Shown piece after piece: positions 1 through 6,307 of a stretch of 6,487 nt of DNA (positions are counted from its first letter, which is position 1; each line of letters begins with the position of its first letter). The DNA comes from an uncultured Lachnospiraceae bacterium (GTDB lineage: Bacteria > Bacillota > Clostridia > Lachnospirales > Lachnospiraceae). The position numbers and the translations under genes were made by a program. The notes under the pieces are model-generated. The model had not been told where the DNA came from. It was given only the letters and a program-made list of their open reading frames with translations, and did no database searches. The stretch spans positions 1 to 6,487 of the forward strand of contig CAMWKA010000104.1 in NCBI GenBank assembly GCA_947174725.1. Direction: 5' to 3'.

Positions 1-528
1 AACCTGGACGGCGGTGGAAAGTCCAATATCAAGACGGGAATAGGCTTCTTTGATCATATGCTGGAGGGATTTGCAAGGCATGGCTTTTTTGATCTGGACA
101 TTACGGTGAATGGAGATCTGTCTGTTGACGGGCATCATACGGTGGAGGATACGGGGATCGTCCTTGGAAACGCGATTGCAAAAGCTGCCGGAGATAAGAA
201 GGGCATGGCGAGATACGGTTATTTTATCCTGCCCATGGACGATGCTCTGGTACTCTGCTCCATTGATTTCTGCGGCAGACCGTACCTGCAGTTCGACTGT
301 GAAATTCCCTCAGACCGCTGCGGTTATTTTGAAACAGAACTGTTACGGGAATTTTTCTATGCTGTATCTTATTCCGCGGGGATGAATATACATATAAAAA
401 AGATTTCAGGGATGAATTCCCACCATATTATAGAGGCATGCTTCAAGGCATTTGCCAAGGCTCTGGATATGGCGACATCTATGGATCCGCGGGTGAAGGA
501 CGTCCTTAGTACAAAGGGAAAATTATAA
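1..528 (+). CDS. hisB: Imidazoleglycerol-phosphate dehydratase, 5'-truncated by the window edge
   Basis: The product dehydrates imidazole glycerol phosphate to imidazole acetol phosphate in cytosolic histidine biosynthesis. The reading frame is open from base 1, where the visible protein starts NLDGGGKSNIKTG, so the true start is upstream and about 20 residues are probably missing; the ATG at 58 is an internal Met. 175 residues are visible. Diagnostic motifs, numbered from the first visible codon, are FFDHML (His19), the first metal-binding HHxxE (His45, His46, Glu49), His131 in the IHI strand, and the second HHxxE (His141, His142, Glu145). This duplicated HHxxE is the hallmark of the two-manganese active site of the family. 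The C-terminus ends in the expected STKGKL. It is a stand-alone dehydratase with no phosphatase domain visible, and all visible key residues look intact. It is followed without a terminator by the cyclase gene and then hisIE, so it is part of a his operon. Confidence 0.96.
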   Translation, partial: NLDGGGKSNIKTGIGFFDHMLEGFARHGFFDLDITVNGDLSVDGHHTVEDTGIVLGNAIAKAAGDKKGMARYGYFILPMDDALVLCSIDFCGRPYLQFDCEIPSDRCGYFETELLREFFYAVSYSAGMNIHIKKISGMNSHHIIEACFKAFAKALDMATSMDPRVKDVLSTKGKL

Positions 529-573
529 ATGGGTTACCATACAAAGCAGACTAAAACAGAGGGAGTGTATTGA
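529..573 (+). other. Possible 14-codon coupling ORF between hisB and the cyclase gene
   Basis: An ATG directly abuts the hisB stop (TAA at 526-528, ATG at 529) and stays in the hisB frame. It encodes MGYHTKQTKTEGVY and ends at a TGA (571-573) that overlaps the ATG of the next gene. A Shine-Dalgarno-like AAAGGGA lies at 513-519, about 10 bases upstream. I do not recognise the peptide. It could be a translated coupling peptide, the remnant of a longer HisB C-terminus separated by a new stop, or chance. Expression is inferred only from the arrangement. Confidence 0.3.
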
Positions 574-575
574 TG
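559..575 (+). promoter_or_regulatory. Ribosome binding site and TGATG overlap that set the cyclase start
   Basis: GAGGGAG (559-565) lies 7 bases before the ATG at 573. A TTG at 570 is in the same frame but would leave only 4 bases of spacing, so ATG 573 is preferred. The TGA of the short upstream ORF overlaps this ATG, which is the classic geometry for translational coupling by reinitiation. Confidence 0.6.
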
Positions 576-2234
576 AAGTTGAAAACAAAAACCAGAAAAG
601 ACAGTGCGACAATCTGTTTTAGTTTTTACGCGTTTGGCGCTGCTCTGACTCTGTTGATCTTTTTGATAACTTTTCTTACGGCTAAGAAAGAACCTGAGCC
701 AATTCCTTTTTCTGATCAGTGGTCTTCTGATATGGGGATGACACAGACTGCTGATCTGCAGCATCCCGATTCTGAACATTTCCAGAATTCATTTTATGCG
801 GTTCTGCCGGCACGGCTTAGAATGGGAGACTGCCTGTGGTTTCAATATAGAAATGGTTATTATACCGTATCCGTAGATGGCAAGATCAGATCGGAGAATA
901 TTTCAGAAGGCTATTCAGTTATTTATGGAAAAACTTCAGGAACAAACTGGGCATGTATTCCTCTTGAGGAAGAAGACGCCTCCAAAACGATACAGATCAG
1001 TTTCATGGCCAGCTATGACGATAACAGCGCGTATATTGATGAAGTGTATATCGGGCAGATTACCGGTGCAATGCGTCTTGTCTTATCTGACCGGCTGTTT
1101 GATATGACGCTTTGCGTGCTGTTGATGACTCTGGGCGCGGTTCTGGTCTTATTGTATGTTGTTTTTGCGTCACTGGTCAAGGGATTGCCGAAAGAACTGC
1201 TTTATCTGGGAACATTTGCTTTCTTTGCTTCCTTATGGTCTTTATCTGAGTTAAATATACTACAGCTCTTTACGTCAAAAAATGCGGGGGTCTTTCATAA
1301 TCTGACCTGCATGACGCTGATGTTGATCGCATTTCCGCTTGTGCTTTATTTTAAGGCTGATCTGGATAAGAAAAACAGGTTCCTTGCCCCGCTTTACGCA
1401 TTTATCATGGTGCTGAATTTTACGGTCTGCTGTGTTCTGCATTTCCTGGGGTTATATGATTTTCATGTTACACTGTGGCTGACGCATACCACCATCGGGA
1501 TAGGAGCGTTACTGATTATATATGCCAATTTTATAAGGTGCTATAAAAATCCGGAACGGAGCAGAAGTGATATCCCTTTGGCAATCTGTATGGTGCTGTT
1601 TATTGTTGCCTGGATCACGGATATCATAAGACATAAATTGGGCGGAATCAGTGATTCTTCTTTCTACACCAGAATCGCGCTTTTTATTTATATCATGGCA
1701 CTCTGCATTAAGAGCCTTATATATGTTGTAGCTATGGTGAGGAAGGGAATGAAGTCGGACATTATTGCCCATCTTGCCTATGAGGATGGACTGACAGGTC
1801 TCGGCAACCGTACTGCTTACGATGAAAGACTTGAGACGTTAAAGAAGAGGGAATTAACGATATTTGTTTTTGATATCAATAATTTAAAACAAGTGAATGA
1901 TACCTTCGGACATCAGTGTGGAGATGAATTGATCAAGGCGGGGGCAGATGTCATCGACTCCGTATTTGGTGAAACCGGCAAATGCTATCGTGTCGGCGGA
2001 GATGAATTTATCTGCCTGGCAGACAGTATTGTAGATGCAGAAGATTATGCGGATCGGTTTCATAAGAAGATCCTGGAATTTAATCAAACAAAGTCGCTTG
2101 ATTTTCCGTTGATTATTGCATTAGGTTATGTATGTTTTGATGGAGGAGGCGATATTTCTTCTGCGGTGGAGGCTGCGGATCATAGGATGTATGAGAATAA
2201 AAAAGAACTGAAAAAAGAAGAAAACAAAAAATAA
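573..2234 (+). CDS. Membrane-bound diguanylate cyclase (7TM sensor plus GGDEF domain)
   Basis: The protein is predicted to make cyclic di-GMP from two GTP at the inner face of the membrane in response to an external or membrane signal. Numbered from ATG 573 (553 residues), it has a hydrophobic segment at about 14-36, then an outside region of about 38-175 rich in short beta-like stretches. Seven hydrophobic segments follow between about 178 and 390, an arrangement resembling 7TMR-DISM receptors. The C-terminal GGDEF domain (about 400-545) begins with DGLTGLGNR (Asp405). It has FDINNLKQVND (metal Asp434; Asn442 and Asp443 for guanine binding), GHQCGDEL, and an intact GGDEF at 475-479, so it should be active. 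The inhibitory I-site RxxD is absent; GETG (466-469) occupies that place. No EAL or HD-GYP domain is present. The gene sits between hisB and hisIE, with only 36 bases before hisIE and no terminator, so it is probably co-transcribed with the his genes. The ligand is unknown, and an in-frame TTG at 570 is the alternative start. Confidence 0.9.
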   Translation: MKLKTKTRKDSATICFSFYAFGAALTLLIFLITFLTAKKEPEPIPFSDQWSSDMGMTQTADLQHPDSEHFQNSFYAVLPARLRMGDCLWFQYRNGYYTVSVDGKIRSENISEGYSVIYGKTSGTNWACIPLEEEDASKTIQISFMASYDDNSAYIDEVYIGQITGAMRLVLSDRLFDMTLCVLLMTLGAVLVLLYVVFASLVKGLPKELLYLGTFAFFASLWSLSELNILQLFTSKNAGVFHNLTCMTLMLIAFPLVLYFKADLDKKNRFLAPLYAFIMVLNFTVCCVLHFLGLYDFHVTLWLTHTTIGIGALLIIYANFIRCYKNPERSRSDIPLAICMVLFIVAWITDIIRHKLGGISDSSFYTRIALFIYIMALCIKSLIYVVAMVRKGMKSDIIAHLAYEDGLTGLGNRTAYDERLETLKKRELTIFVFDINNLKQVNDTFGHQCGDELIKAGADVIDSVFGETGKCYRVGGDEFICLADSIVDAEDYADRFHKKILEFNQTKSLDFPLIIALGYVCFDGGGDISSAVEAADHRMYENKKELKKEENKK

Positions 2235-2250
2235 TATCAGAAATAAAATC

Positions 2251-2258
2251 AGGAAGGG
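2251..2258 (+). promoter_or_regulatory. Ribosome binding site of hisIE
   Basis: AGGAAGGG lies 12 bases before the ATG at 2271. This is a strong Shine-Dalgarno core with slightly long spacing. The 36-base gap after the cyclase stop has no hairpin, which supports read-through transcription from the his operon. Confidence 0.6.
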
Positions 2259-2270
2259 TATCGTATTACT

Positions 2271-3563
2271 ATGGAACAGAAAAAATTTACGGCATCAATT
2301 TACTTATATCTTGGACAGGCAGTAAAGGGGCTGCGTGATAAAACAGTGATTGCAGAACATCCGGAGGAGCTTGCTGCCGATTTCTCTAATAATAATGCTG
2401 ATGAAATCCTCATATTTGATATGTCGGAAGGTGATGAAGAACATGAGCAGGCGATCAGCGTGATCAAACGGATCATTGATGCCGTCGAGATCCCGGTGAT
2501 GGCTGCCGGCAATGTCAGAAGGTTTGAGGACGTAAAAAAACTATTGTACGCAGGATGTCAGAAGGCAGGTCTTAATTATGCCAAGGACAGTAATATTAAA
2601 TTGACGGAAGAAGCGTCCAAGAGATTTGGCCGGGAGAAACTCTTTGCCTGTATCGACTGCGCGGATCAAATCGAAAGTACAAGACAAATTATGAATGAGT
2701 ATGTATCGGAATTGGTGCTGATTGAGCATGCAGGTGTGGGTACATTAAAAGAATGTATGACCGCAACGGAACTGCCGCTGATCGTTCCGATGGCGGACGC
2801 CATGCCGGATACGATCGCAGCGATGCTGGGAAAGGAAGAGATCGATGGTATCTATGGGGATGTTGTCAATCATAATGCAAAAGATATCAATGCCATGAAA
2901 TCATTCTGTTCCGAGCAGGGGATCAGTGTCAATGGATTTGACGCAAAGATCTCGTGGGAGGAATTGGCGAAAAATTCCGATGGTCTTGTGCCGGTTGTGG
3001 TACAGGAATACCGTACAAAGGAAGTTCTGATGGTGGCATATATGAATCAGGAAGCGCTGGAAGCGACGGTCAAGACGGGACGGATGACCTATTACAGCAG
3101 AAGCCGTAAGACACAGTGGGTAAAAGGCGAGACCAGCGGACATTACCAGTTTGTAAAATCTTTAACGGCAGATTGTGACAAGGACACGATCTTAGCTAAA
3201 GTATCCCAGATAGGTCCTGCCTGTCATACCGGCAGCCATAGCTGCTTCTTTAGGGAGATCATTGCAAGGGAGTGTATTGATACGGATCCTTTGAAAGTAT
3301 TTGAGGATGTTTATGATGTTATTCTCGACCGGAAGGCGCATCCAAAGGAAGGTTCGTACACCAATTATCTCTTTGATAAGGGGATTGATAAGATCTTAAA
3401 AAAGCTTGGCGAGGAGGCAACGGAAATTGTGATCGCTGCCAAGAATCCGGATAAAGAAGAAATCAAATACGAAATCTCTGATTTTCTGTATCATATGATG
3501 GTACTGATGGCGGAGAAGGGCGTTTCCTGGGAGGAAATCACCAGAGAACTAGCCAGAAGATAA
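2271..3563 (+). CDS. hisIE: Trifunctional-looking HisIE: degenerate HisF-like barrel, PRA cyclohydrolase, PRA pyrophosphohydrolase
   Basis: The product carries out steps two and three of histidine biosynthesis: HisE removes pyrophosphate from phosphoribosyl-ATP and HisI opens the ring of phosphoribosyl-AMP. It has 430 residues, about twice an ordinary HisIE. Residues about 7-215 match HisF/HisA barrels in layout ([23 protein letters not shown]). However, the strand-1 catalytic Asp is missing (LYLG at 12-15), the phosphate loop GGG is AGN (79-81), and the C-terminal glycine-rich loop reads MADAMP (174-179). Asp129, matching the second HisF catalytic Asp, survives. The HisI domain (about 226-330) has [28 protein letters not shown], the metal-binding DCDKD (301-305), and Cys302, Cys318 and Cys325 of the zinc site. 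The HisE domain (about 341-428) has GEEATE (Glu381, Glu382, Glu385) and EISD (Glu401, Asp404). Both C-terminal enzymes look active, while the barrel is probably non-catalytic. Similar long HisIE proteins occur in Lachnospiraceae to my knowledge. Confidence 0.95.
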   Translation: MEQKKFTASIYLYLGQAVKGLRDKTVIAEHPEELAADFSNNNADEILIFDMSEGDEEHEQAISVIKRIIDAVEIPVMAAGNVRRFEDVKKLLYAGCQKAGLNYAKDSNIKLTEEASKRFGREKLFACIDCADQIESTRQIMNEYVSELVLIEHAGVGTLKECMTATELPLIVPMADAMPDTIAAMLGKEEIDGIYGDVVNHNAKDINAMKSFCSEQGISVNGFDAKISWEELAKNSDGLVPVVVQEYRTKEVLMVAYMNQEALEATVKTGRMTYYSRSRKTQWVKGETSGHYQFVKSLTADCDKDTILAKVSQIGPACHTGSHSCFFREIIARECIDTDPLKVFEDVYDVILDRKAHPKEGSYTNYLFDKGIDKILKKLGEEATEIVIAAKNPDKEEIKYEISDFLYHMMVLMAEKGVSWEEITRELARR

Positions 3564-3591
3564 TGCGGGACTTTGAAAGAAAAACGCATTA
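3561..3591 (+). repeat. Small inverted repeat just after hisIE
   Basis: TAATGCG (3561-3567, including the hisIE stop) pairs with CGCATTA (3585-3591) across a 17-base purine-rich loop. No T-run follows, so it is not a standard intrinsic terminator. It could weakly attenuate or protect the upstream mRNA, or it may be chance. Confidence 0.3.
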
Positions 3592-3600
3592 GATAAAAAT
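3573..3600 (+). promoter_or_regulatory. Weak candidate sigma-A promoter for the radical SAM gene pair
   Basis: TTGAAA (3573-3578, five of six matches to the -35 consensus) lies 16 bases before AAAAAT (3595-3600, four of six matches to the -10). This would place transcription start a little upstream of the start codon, with a very short leader. The region is AT-rich, so chance is a real possibility. It would separate the radical SAM pair from the his operon. Confidence 0.25.
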
Positions 3601-3622
3601 AACTAAAAGCCCAATTGGTTGA

Positions 3623-3644
3623 ATGGATACAAGATGGATACAAG
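3623..3644 (+). repeat. Exact 11-bp tandem duplication over the start codon
   Basis: ATGGATACAAG occurs twice back to back (3623-3633 and 3634-3644). Each copy begins with ATG, but 11 is not a multiple of three, so only the second ATG is in the radical SAM frame. The first opens a 16-codon ORF ending at TAA 3671-3673. The likely origin is replication slippage. Confidence 0.9.
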
Positions 3645-5508
3645 AACATTGGCTCTTAGCCACGACATATTAATGAAAATCGAAAAGCCTGCCCGGTACA
3701 TCGGTGGGGAATTAAACAGTGTAATGAAAGAGAAAACACAGGTGAAGATTCGCTTTGCCATGTGCTTTCCTGATGTGTATGAGATCGGTATGTCGCATCT
3801 TGGCATGCAGATCTTATACGGTATGTTTAATGAAATGGAAGATGTATGGTGTGAGCGTGTTTTTTCTCCATGGGTGGATCTGGATCAAATCCTGCGTAGG
3901 GATCAGATCCCTCTTTTCGCTTTAGAAAGTCAGGAGCCGGTCAGGCAGTTTGATTTTCTCGGATTTACGCTGCAGTATGAAATGTGTTATACCAACGTGC
4001 TGCAGGTGATGGATCTTTCCGGTATTCCCCTATTGGCAAAGGACAGGACTTTGGAGGACCCCATTGTCATCGGCGGCGGGCCGTGTATCTATAATCCGGA
4101 GCCCATTGCCGATTTTTTTGATCTGATCTATATTGGAGAGGGAGAGACCAGATACCGGGAATTGTTTGATCTATATCTTACATGTAAAGAGGAAGGGGTT
4201 TCCAGAGAGGAATTTTTGCATCGTGCCGGAAGGCTTGAAGGGATCTATGCGCCTAATCTGTATACCATTGCTTATGCGCAGAACGGAACGATTCAAAGCA
4301 TGACGCCGGGATATGAAGACCTTCCGATGACCATTCGTAAAGAAACAGTGACGGATCTGAATGCAGCTTACTATCCGTTAAAACCTATTGTACCGTTTAT
4401 CCGGGCAACACAGGACCGCATCGTACTGGAGGTGCAGCGCGGCTGTATCCGCGGATGCCGTTTCTGTCAGGCGGGACAGATCTATAAGCCGATTCGGGAA
4501 AGAAGTGTAGAGACATTAAAAAGATATGCCGGTGAACTGATGAAAAATACCGGCTATGAGGAAATCTCCTTAAGTTCTTTAAGTACCAGTGATTATACCG
4601 GTTTGCAGGAACTTTTGGAATATCTGATCGCGGAATGCAGCGCAAAAAAGATCAATGTTTCCCTACCGTCTCTCAGGATCGATGCCTTTTCCTTGGATGT
4701 CATGAACAAGGTACAGGATGTACGCAAGAGCAGTCTGACCTTTGCGCCGGAAGCCGGAAGCCAGAGGATGCGCGACGTCATCAATAAGGGACTGACAAAA
4801 GAGGATATTCTGCATGGAGCGAAGATGGCGTTTGAGGGAGGCTGGAACAAGGTAAAGCTATATTTTATGCTGGGGCTTCCGCAGGAACAGGATGAGGATA
4901 TTACGGCAATCGCAGAACTTTGTAATGATATTGCCGCACTCTATTATGAGACGGTTCCAAAGGAAAAAAGGCAGGGAAAAATACAGATTACGGCGAGCAC
5001 TTCCTTCTTTATTCCAAAGCCGTTTACCGCATTCCAGTGGGCGCCGATGAATGAGATGGATGAATTCGTAAGAAAAGCGATGCTCACCAAAAACAGCATC
5101 CTGGAAAAGCTGAATAAAAAAAGTATCTCTTACCATTGGCATGAAGCGGGGACAAGTGTCATGGAAGGTATTCTGGCACGGGGCGACCGCAGAATCGGAA
5201 AAGTGATTCTGGATGCGTACCGACATGGCTGTATATATGACGCGTGGACGGAACAGTACCATCATGACCGTTGGATGGAAGCGTTTGAACGGCAGGGAAT
5301 CGACTGGAAATTTTATGTTTTACGAAAACGGACTGCGGACGAGATCTTTCCATGGGATTTTATTGACTGCGGCGTAACGAAACGATATCTGCTGCGCGAA
5401 TGGGAACATGCCCAAAAGGGTGAAATTACGAAAAACTGTCGTGAGCAGTGCAGCGGATGCGGAGCGGCTTCTTATCAGTGTGGAATCTGCGTCGGCGCAC
5501 GGAATTGA
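3634..5508 (+). CDS. Radical SAM protein, TIGR03960 type (B12-binding-like), function unknown
   Basis: This is a radical SAM enzyme whose substrate is not established. Numbered from ATG 3634 (624 residues), it opens with ALSHDIL and EKPARYIGGE, typical of the family, then FPDVYEIGMSHLG. A Rossmann-like region related to cobalamin-binding domains follows, with VIGGGPCIYNPEPIADFF from residue 145 and IGEGE. The usual cobalamin motif DxHxxG is not visible, so B12 use is unproven. The radical SAM core has CxxxCxxC in GCIRGCRFCQ (Cys271, Cys275, Cys278) for the 4Fe-4S cluster that cleaves S-adenosylmethionine. GDRRIGKVILDA and FPWDFIDCGV downstream are also family signatures. The end carries five more Cys (602, 606, 609, 616, 619), suggesting an auxiliary cluster. 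The start is uncertain: an in-frame TTG lies at 3619 and no start has a strong ribosome binding site. The DUF2344 partner follows 70 bases later. It is cytosolic, with no signal peptide or membrane segment. Confidence 0.92.
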   Translation: MDTRTLALSHDILMKIEKPARYIGGELNSVMKEKTQVKIRFAMCFPDVYEIGMSHLGMQILYGMFNEMEDVWCERVFSPWVDLDQILRRDQIPLFALESQEPVRQFDFLGFTLQYEMCYTNVLQVMDLSGIPLLAKDRTLEDPIVIGGGPCIYNPEPIADFFDLIYIGEGETRYRELFDLYLTCKEEGVSREEFLHRAGRLEGIYAPNLYTIAYAQNGTIQSMTPGYEDLPMTIRKETVTDLNAAYYPLKPIVPFIRATQDRIVLEVQRGCIRGCRFCQAGQIYKPIRERSVETLKRYAGELMKNTGYEEISLSSLSTSDYTGLQELLEYLIAECSAKKINVSLPSLRIDAFSLDVMNKVQDVRKSSLTFAPEAGSQRMRDVINKGLTKEDILHGAKMAFEGGWNKVKLYFMLGLPQEQDEDITAIAELCNDIAALYYETVPKEKRQGKIQITASTSFFIPKPFTAFQWAPMNEMDEFVRKAMLTKNSILEKLNKKSISYHWHEAGTSVMEGILARGDRRIGKVILDAYRHGCIYDAWTEQYHHDRWMEAFERQGIDWKFYVLRKRTADEIFPWDFIDCGVTKRYLLREWEHAQKGEITKNCREQCSGCGAASYQCGICVGARN

Positions 5509-5563
5509 GGCAATGCAGAATTGAGCGTAGCTGCGTGGCATTTATGTCGCAACCAAAAGCATA

Positions 5564-5570
5564 GAAAGGG
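5564..5570 (+). promoter_or_regulatory. Ribosome binding site supporting a TTG start
   Basis: GAAAGGG ends 8 bases before the TTG at 5579. The first in-frame ATG codons lie well inside the conserved domain (Met23 and Met24), so the TTG is almost certainly the real start of the DUF2344 gene. Confidence 0.7.
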
Positions 5571-5578
5571 AAATCATT

Positions 5579-6307
5579 TTGAGTACAACATTGCGTATTA
5601 AATTTGAACGTACCGGTCCGGTGCGTTATATCGGACATTTGGATATGATGCGTTATTTTCAGAAGGCCATCATGCGTGCAGGGATCGATATCAGATACAG
5701 TGAGGGATTTAATCCGCATCAGATCATGTCCTTTGCCTATCCTCTCGGCGTATCTATGGAAACGCGGGGAGATTATTTTGATATCGATGTTTTGTCCTAT
5801 CAGGATTGTGAAACCATAACCGGTCAGTTAAATGCTGTGATGACAGACGGAATCCGGGTGATATCAACGACGGTTCTGCCGGAAGGCGCGAAAAATGCTA
5901 TGGCAAGCGTTGCGGCAGCCGATTATCTTGTCCATTTATGTTATGGGGATGGACACACAGATCCGGAAAGGAAGGATGATGTTATGCACGACGGCATGAC
6001 AGAAGGTAATTTCCTGACGGAGGAAATGCTGCGGCAGTTTCTTTCTCAAAAAGAGATCTTCATAACAAAGGAAACCGGAAAAAAGACTTCCGTGGAAGAT
6101 ATCCGTCCCGGAATTTTTTCGTTAGAACAAAGGGAAGATCAGATGCTTTTCATGAAATTGAAATCAGGTAGTGATGGAAATATAAAACCGGCAGCCATAT
6201 TGGAGACTCTGTCGGATATGTTTTCCCTTAGGCTTGCATCTGACCGGATCATTCGGCTGGAAATCTATGGAAAAGACGAAGACGGCGCGCTGGTACCGTT
6301 GGGATAA
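5579..6307 (+). CDS. TIGR03936 family radical SAM-linked protein (DUF2344)
   Basis: This is a 242-residue soluble protein of unknown biochemical function, nearly always encoded next to, or fused to, TIGR03960 radical SAM proteins. The conserved N-terminal signature is clear: IKFERTGPVRYIGHLDMMRYFQKAIMRAGI (about 7-36), then YSEGFNPHQIMSFAYPLGV (40-58). The second half has FLSQKEIFITKETGKKTSVEDIRP (154-177), matching the family's KKT-x-DIRP stretch, and ends in a short strand-rich tail, RLEIYGKDEDGALVPL. Residues about 122-145 form a polar, charged linker that looks longer than usual. Neither half contains a Cys cluster, so it is not itself a metalloenzyme of the radical SAM kind. A substrate-binding or RNA-binding partner role is inference only. 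It begins at TTG with a good ribosome binding site and lies 70 bases after the radical SAM gene with no terminator between, so the two are probably co-expressed. Confidence 0.9.
   Translation: MSTTLRIKFERTGPVRYIGHLDMMRYFQKAIMRAGIDIRYSEGFNPHQIMSFAYPLGVSMETRGDYFDIDVLSYQDCETITGQLNAVMTDGIRVISTTVLPEGAKNAMASVAAADYLVHLCYGDGHTDPERKDDVMHDGMTEGNFLTEEMLRQFLSQKEIFITKETGKKTSVEDIRPGIFSLEQREDQMLFMKLKSGSDGNIKPAAILETLSDMFSLRLASDRIIRLEIYGKDEDGALVPLG

Noticed and set aside
110..385. 91-codon + strand open frame inside hisB
   Set aside because: It is a shifted-frame shadow of hisB, whose own frame carries both HHxxE motifs.
3561..3591. Intrinsic terminator at the end of the his operon
   Set aside because: The 7-bp stem has a 17-base loop, is not GC-rich, and lacks a following T-run.
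4858..5265. Antisense open frame of 135 codons within the radical SAM gene
   Set aside because: It lies entirely opposite a strongly conserved coding region, has no recognisable domain or ribosome binding site, and is explained by codon bias of the real gene.
5502..5525. Direct repeat GAATTGAG around the radical SAM stop codon
   Set aside because: Eight bases repeated once at short distance is expected by chance and has no other structure around it.
5426..5719. Antisense open frame spanning the gap between the radical SAM and DUF2344 genes
   Set aside because: It overlaps both conserved genes on the opposite strand, and its protein has no recognisable motif.
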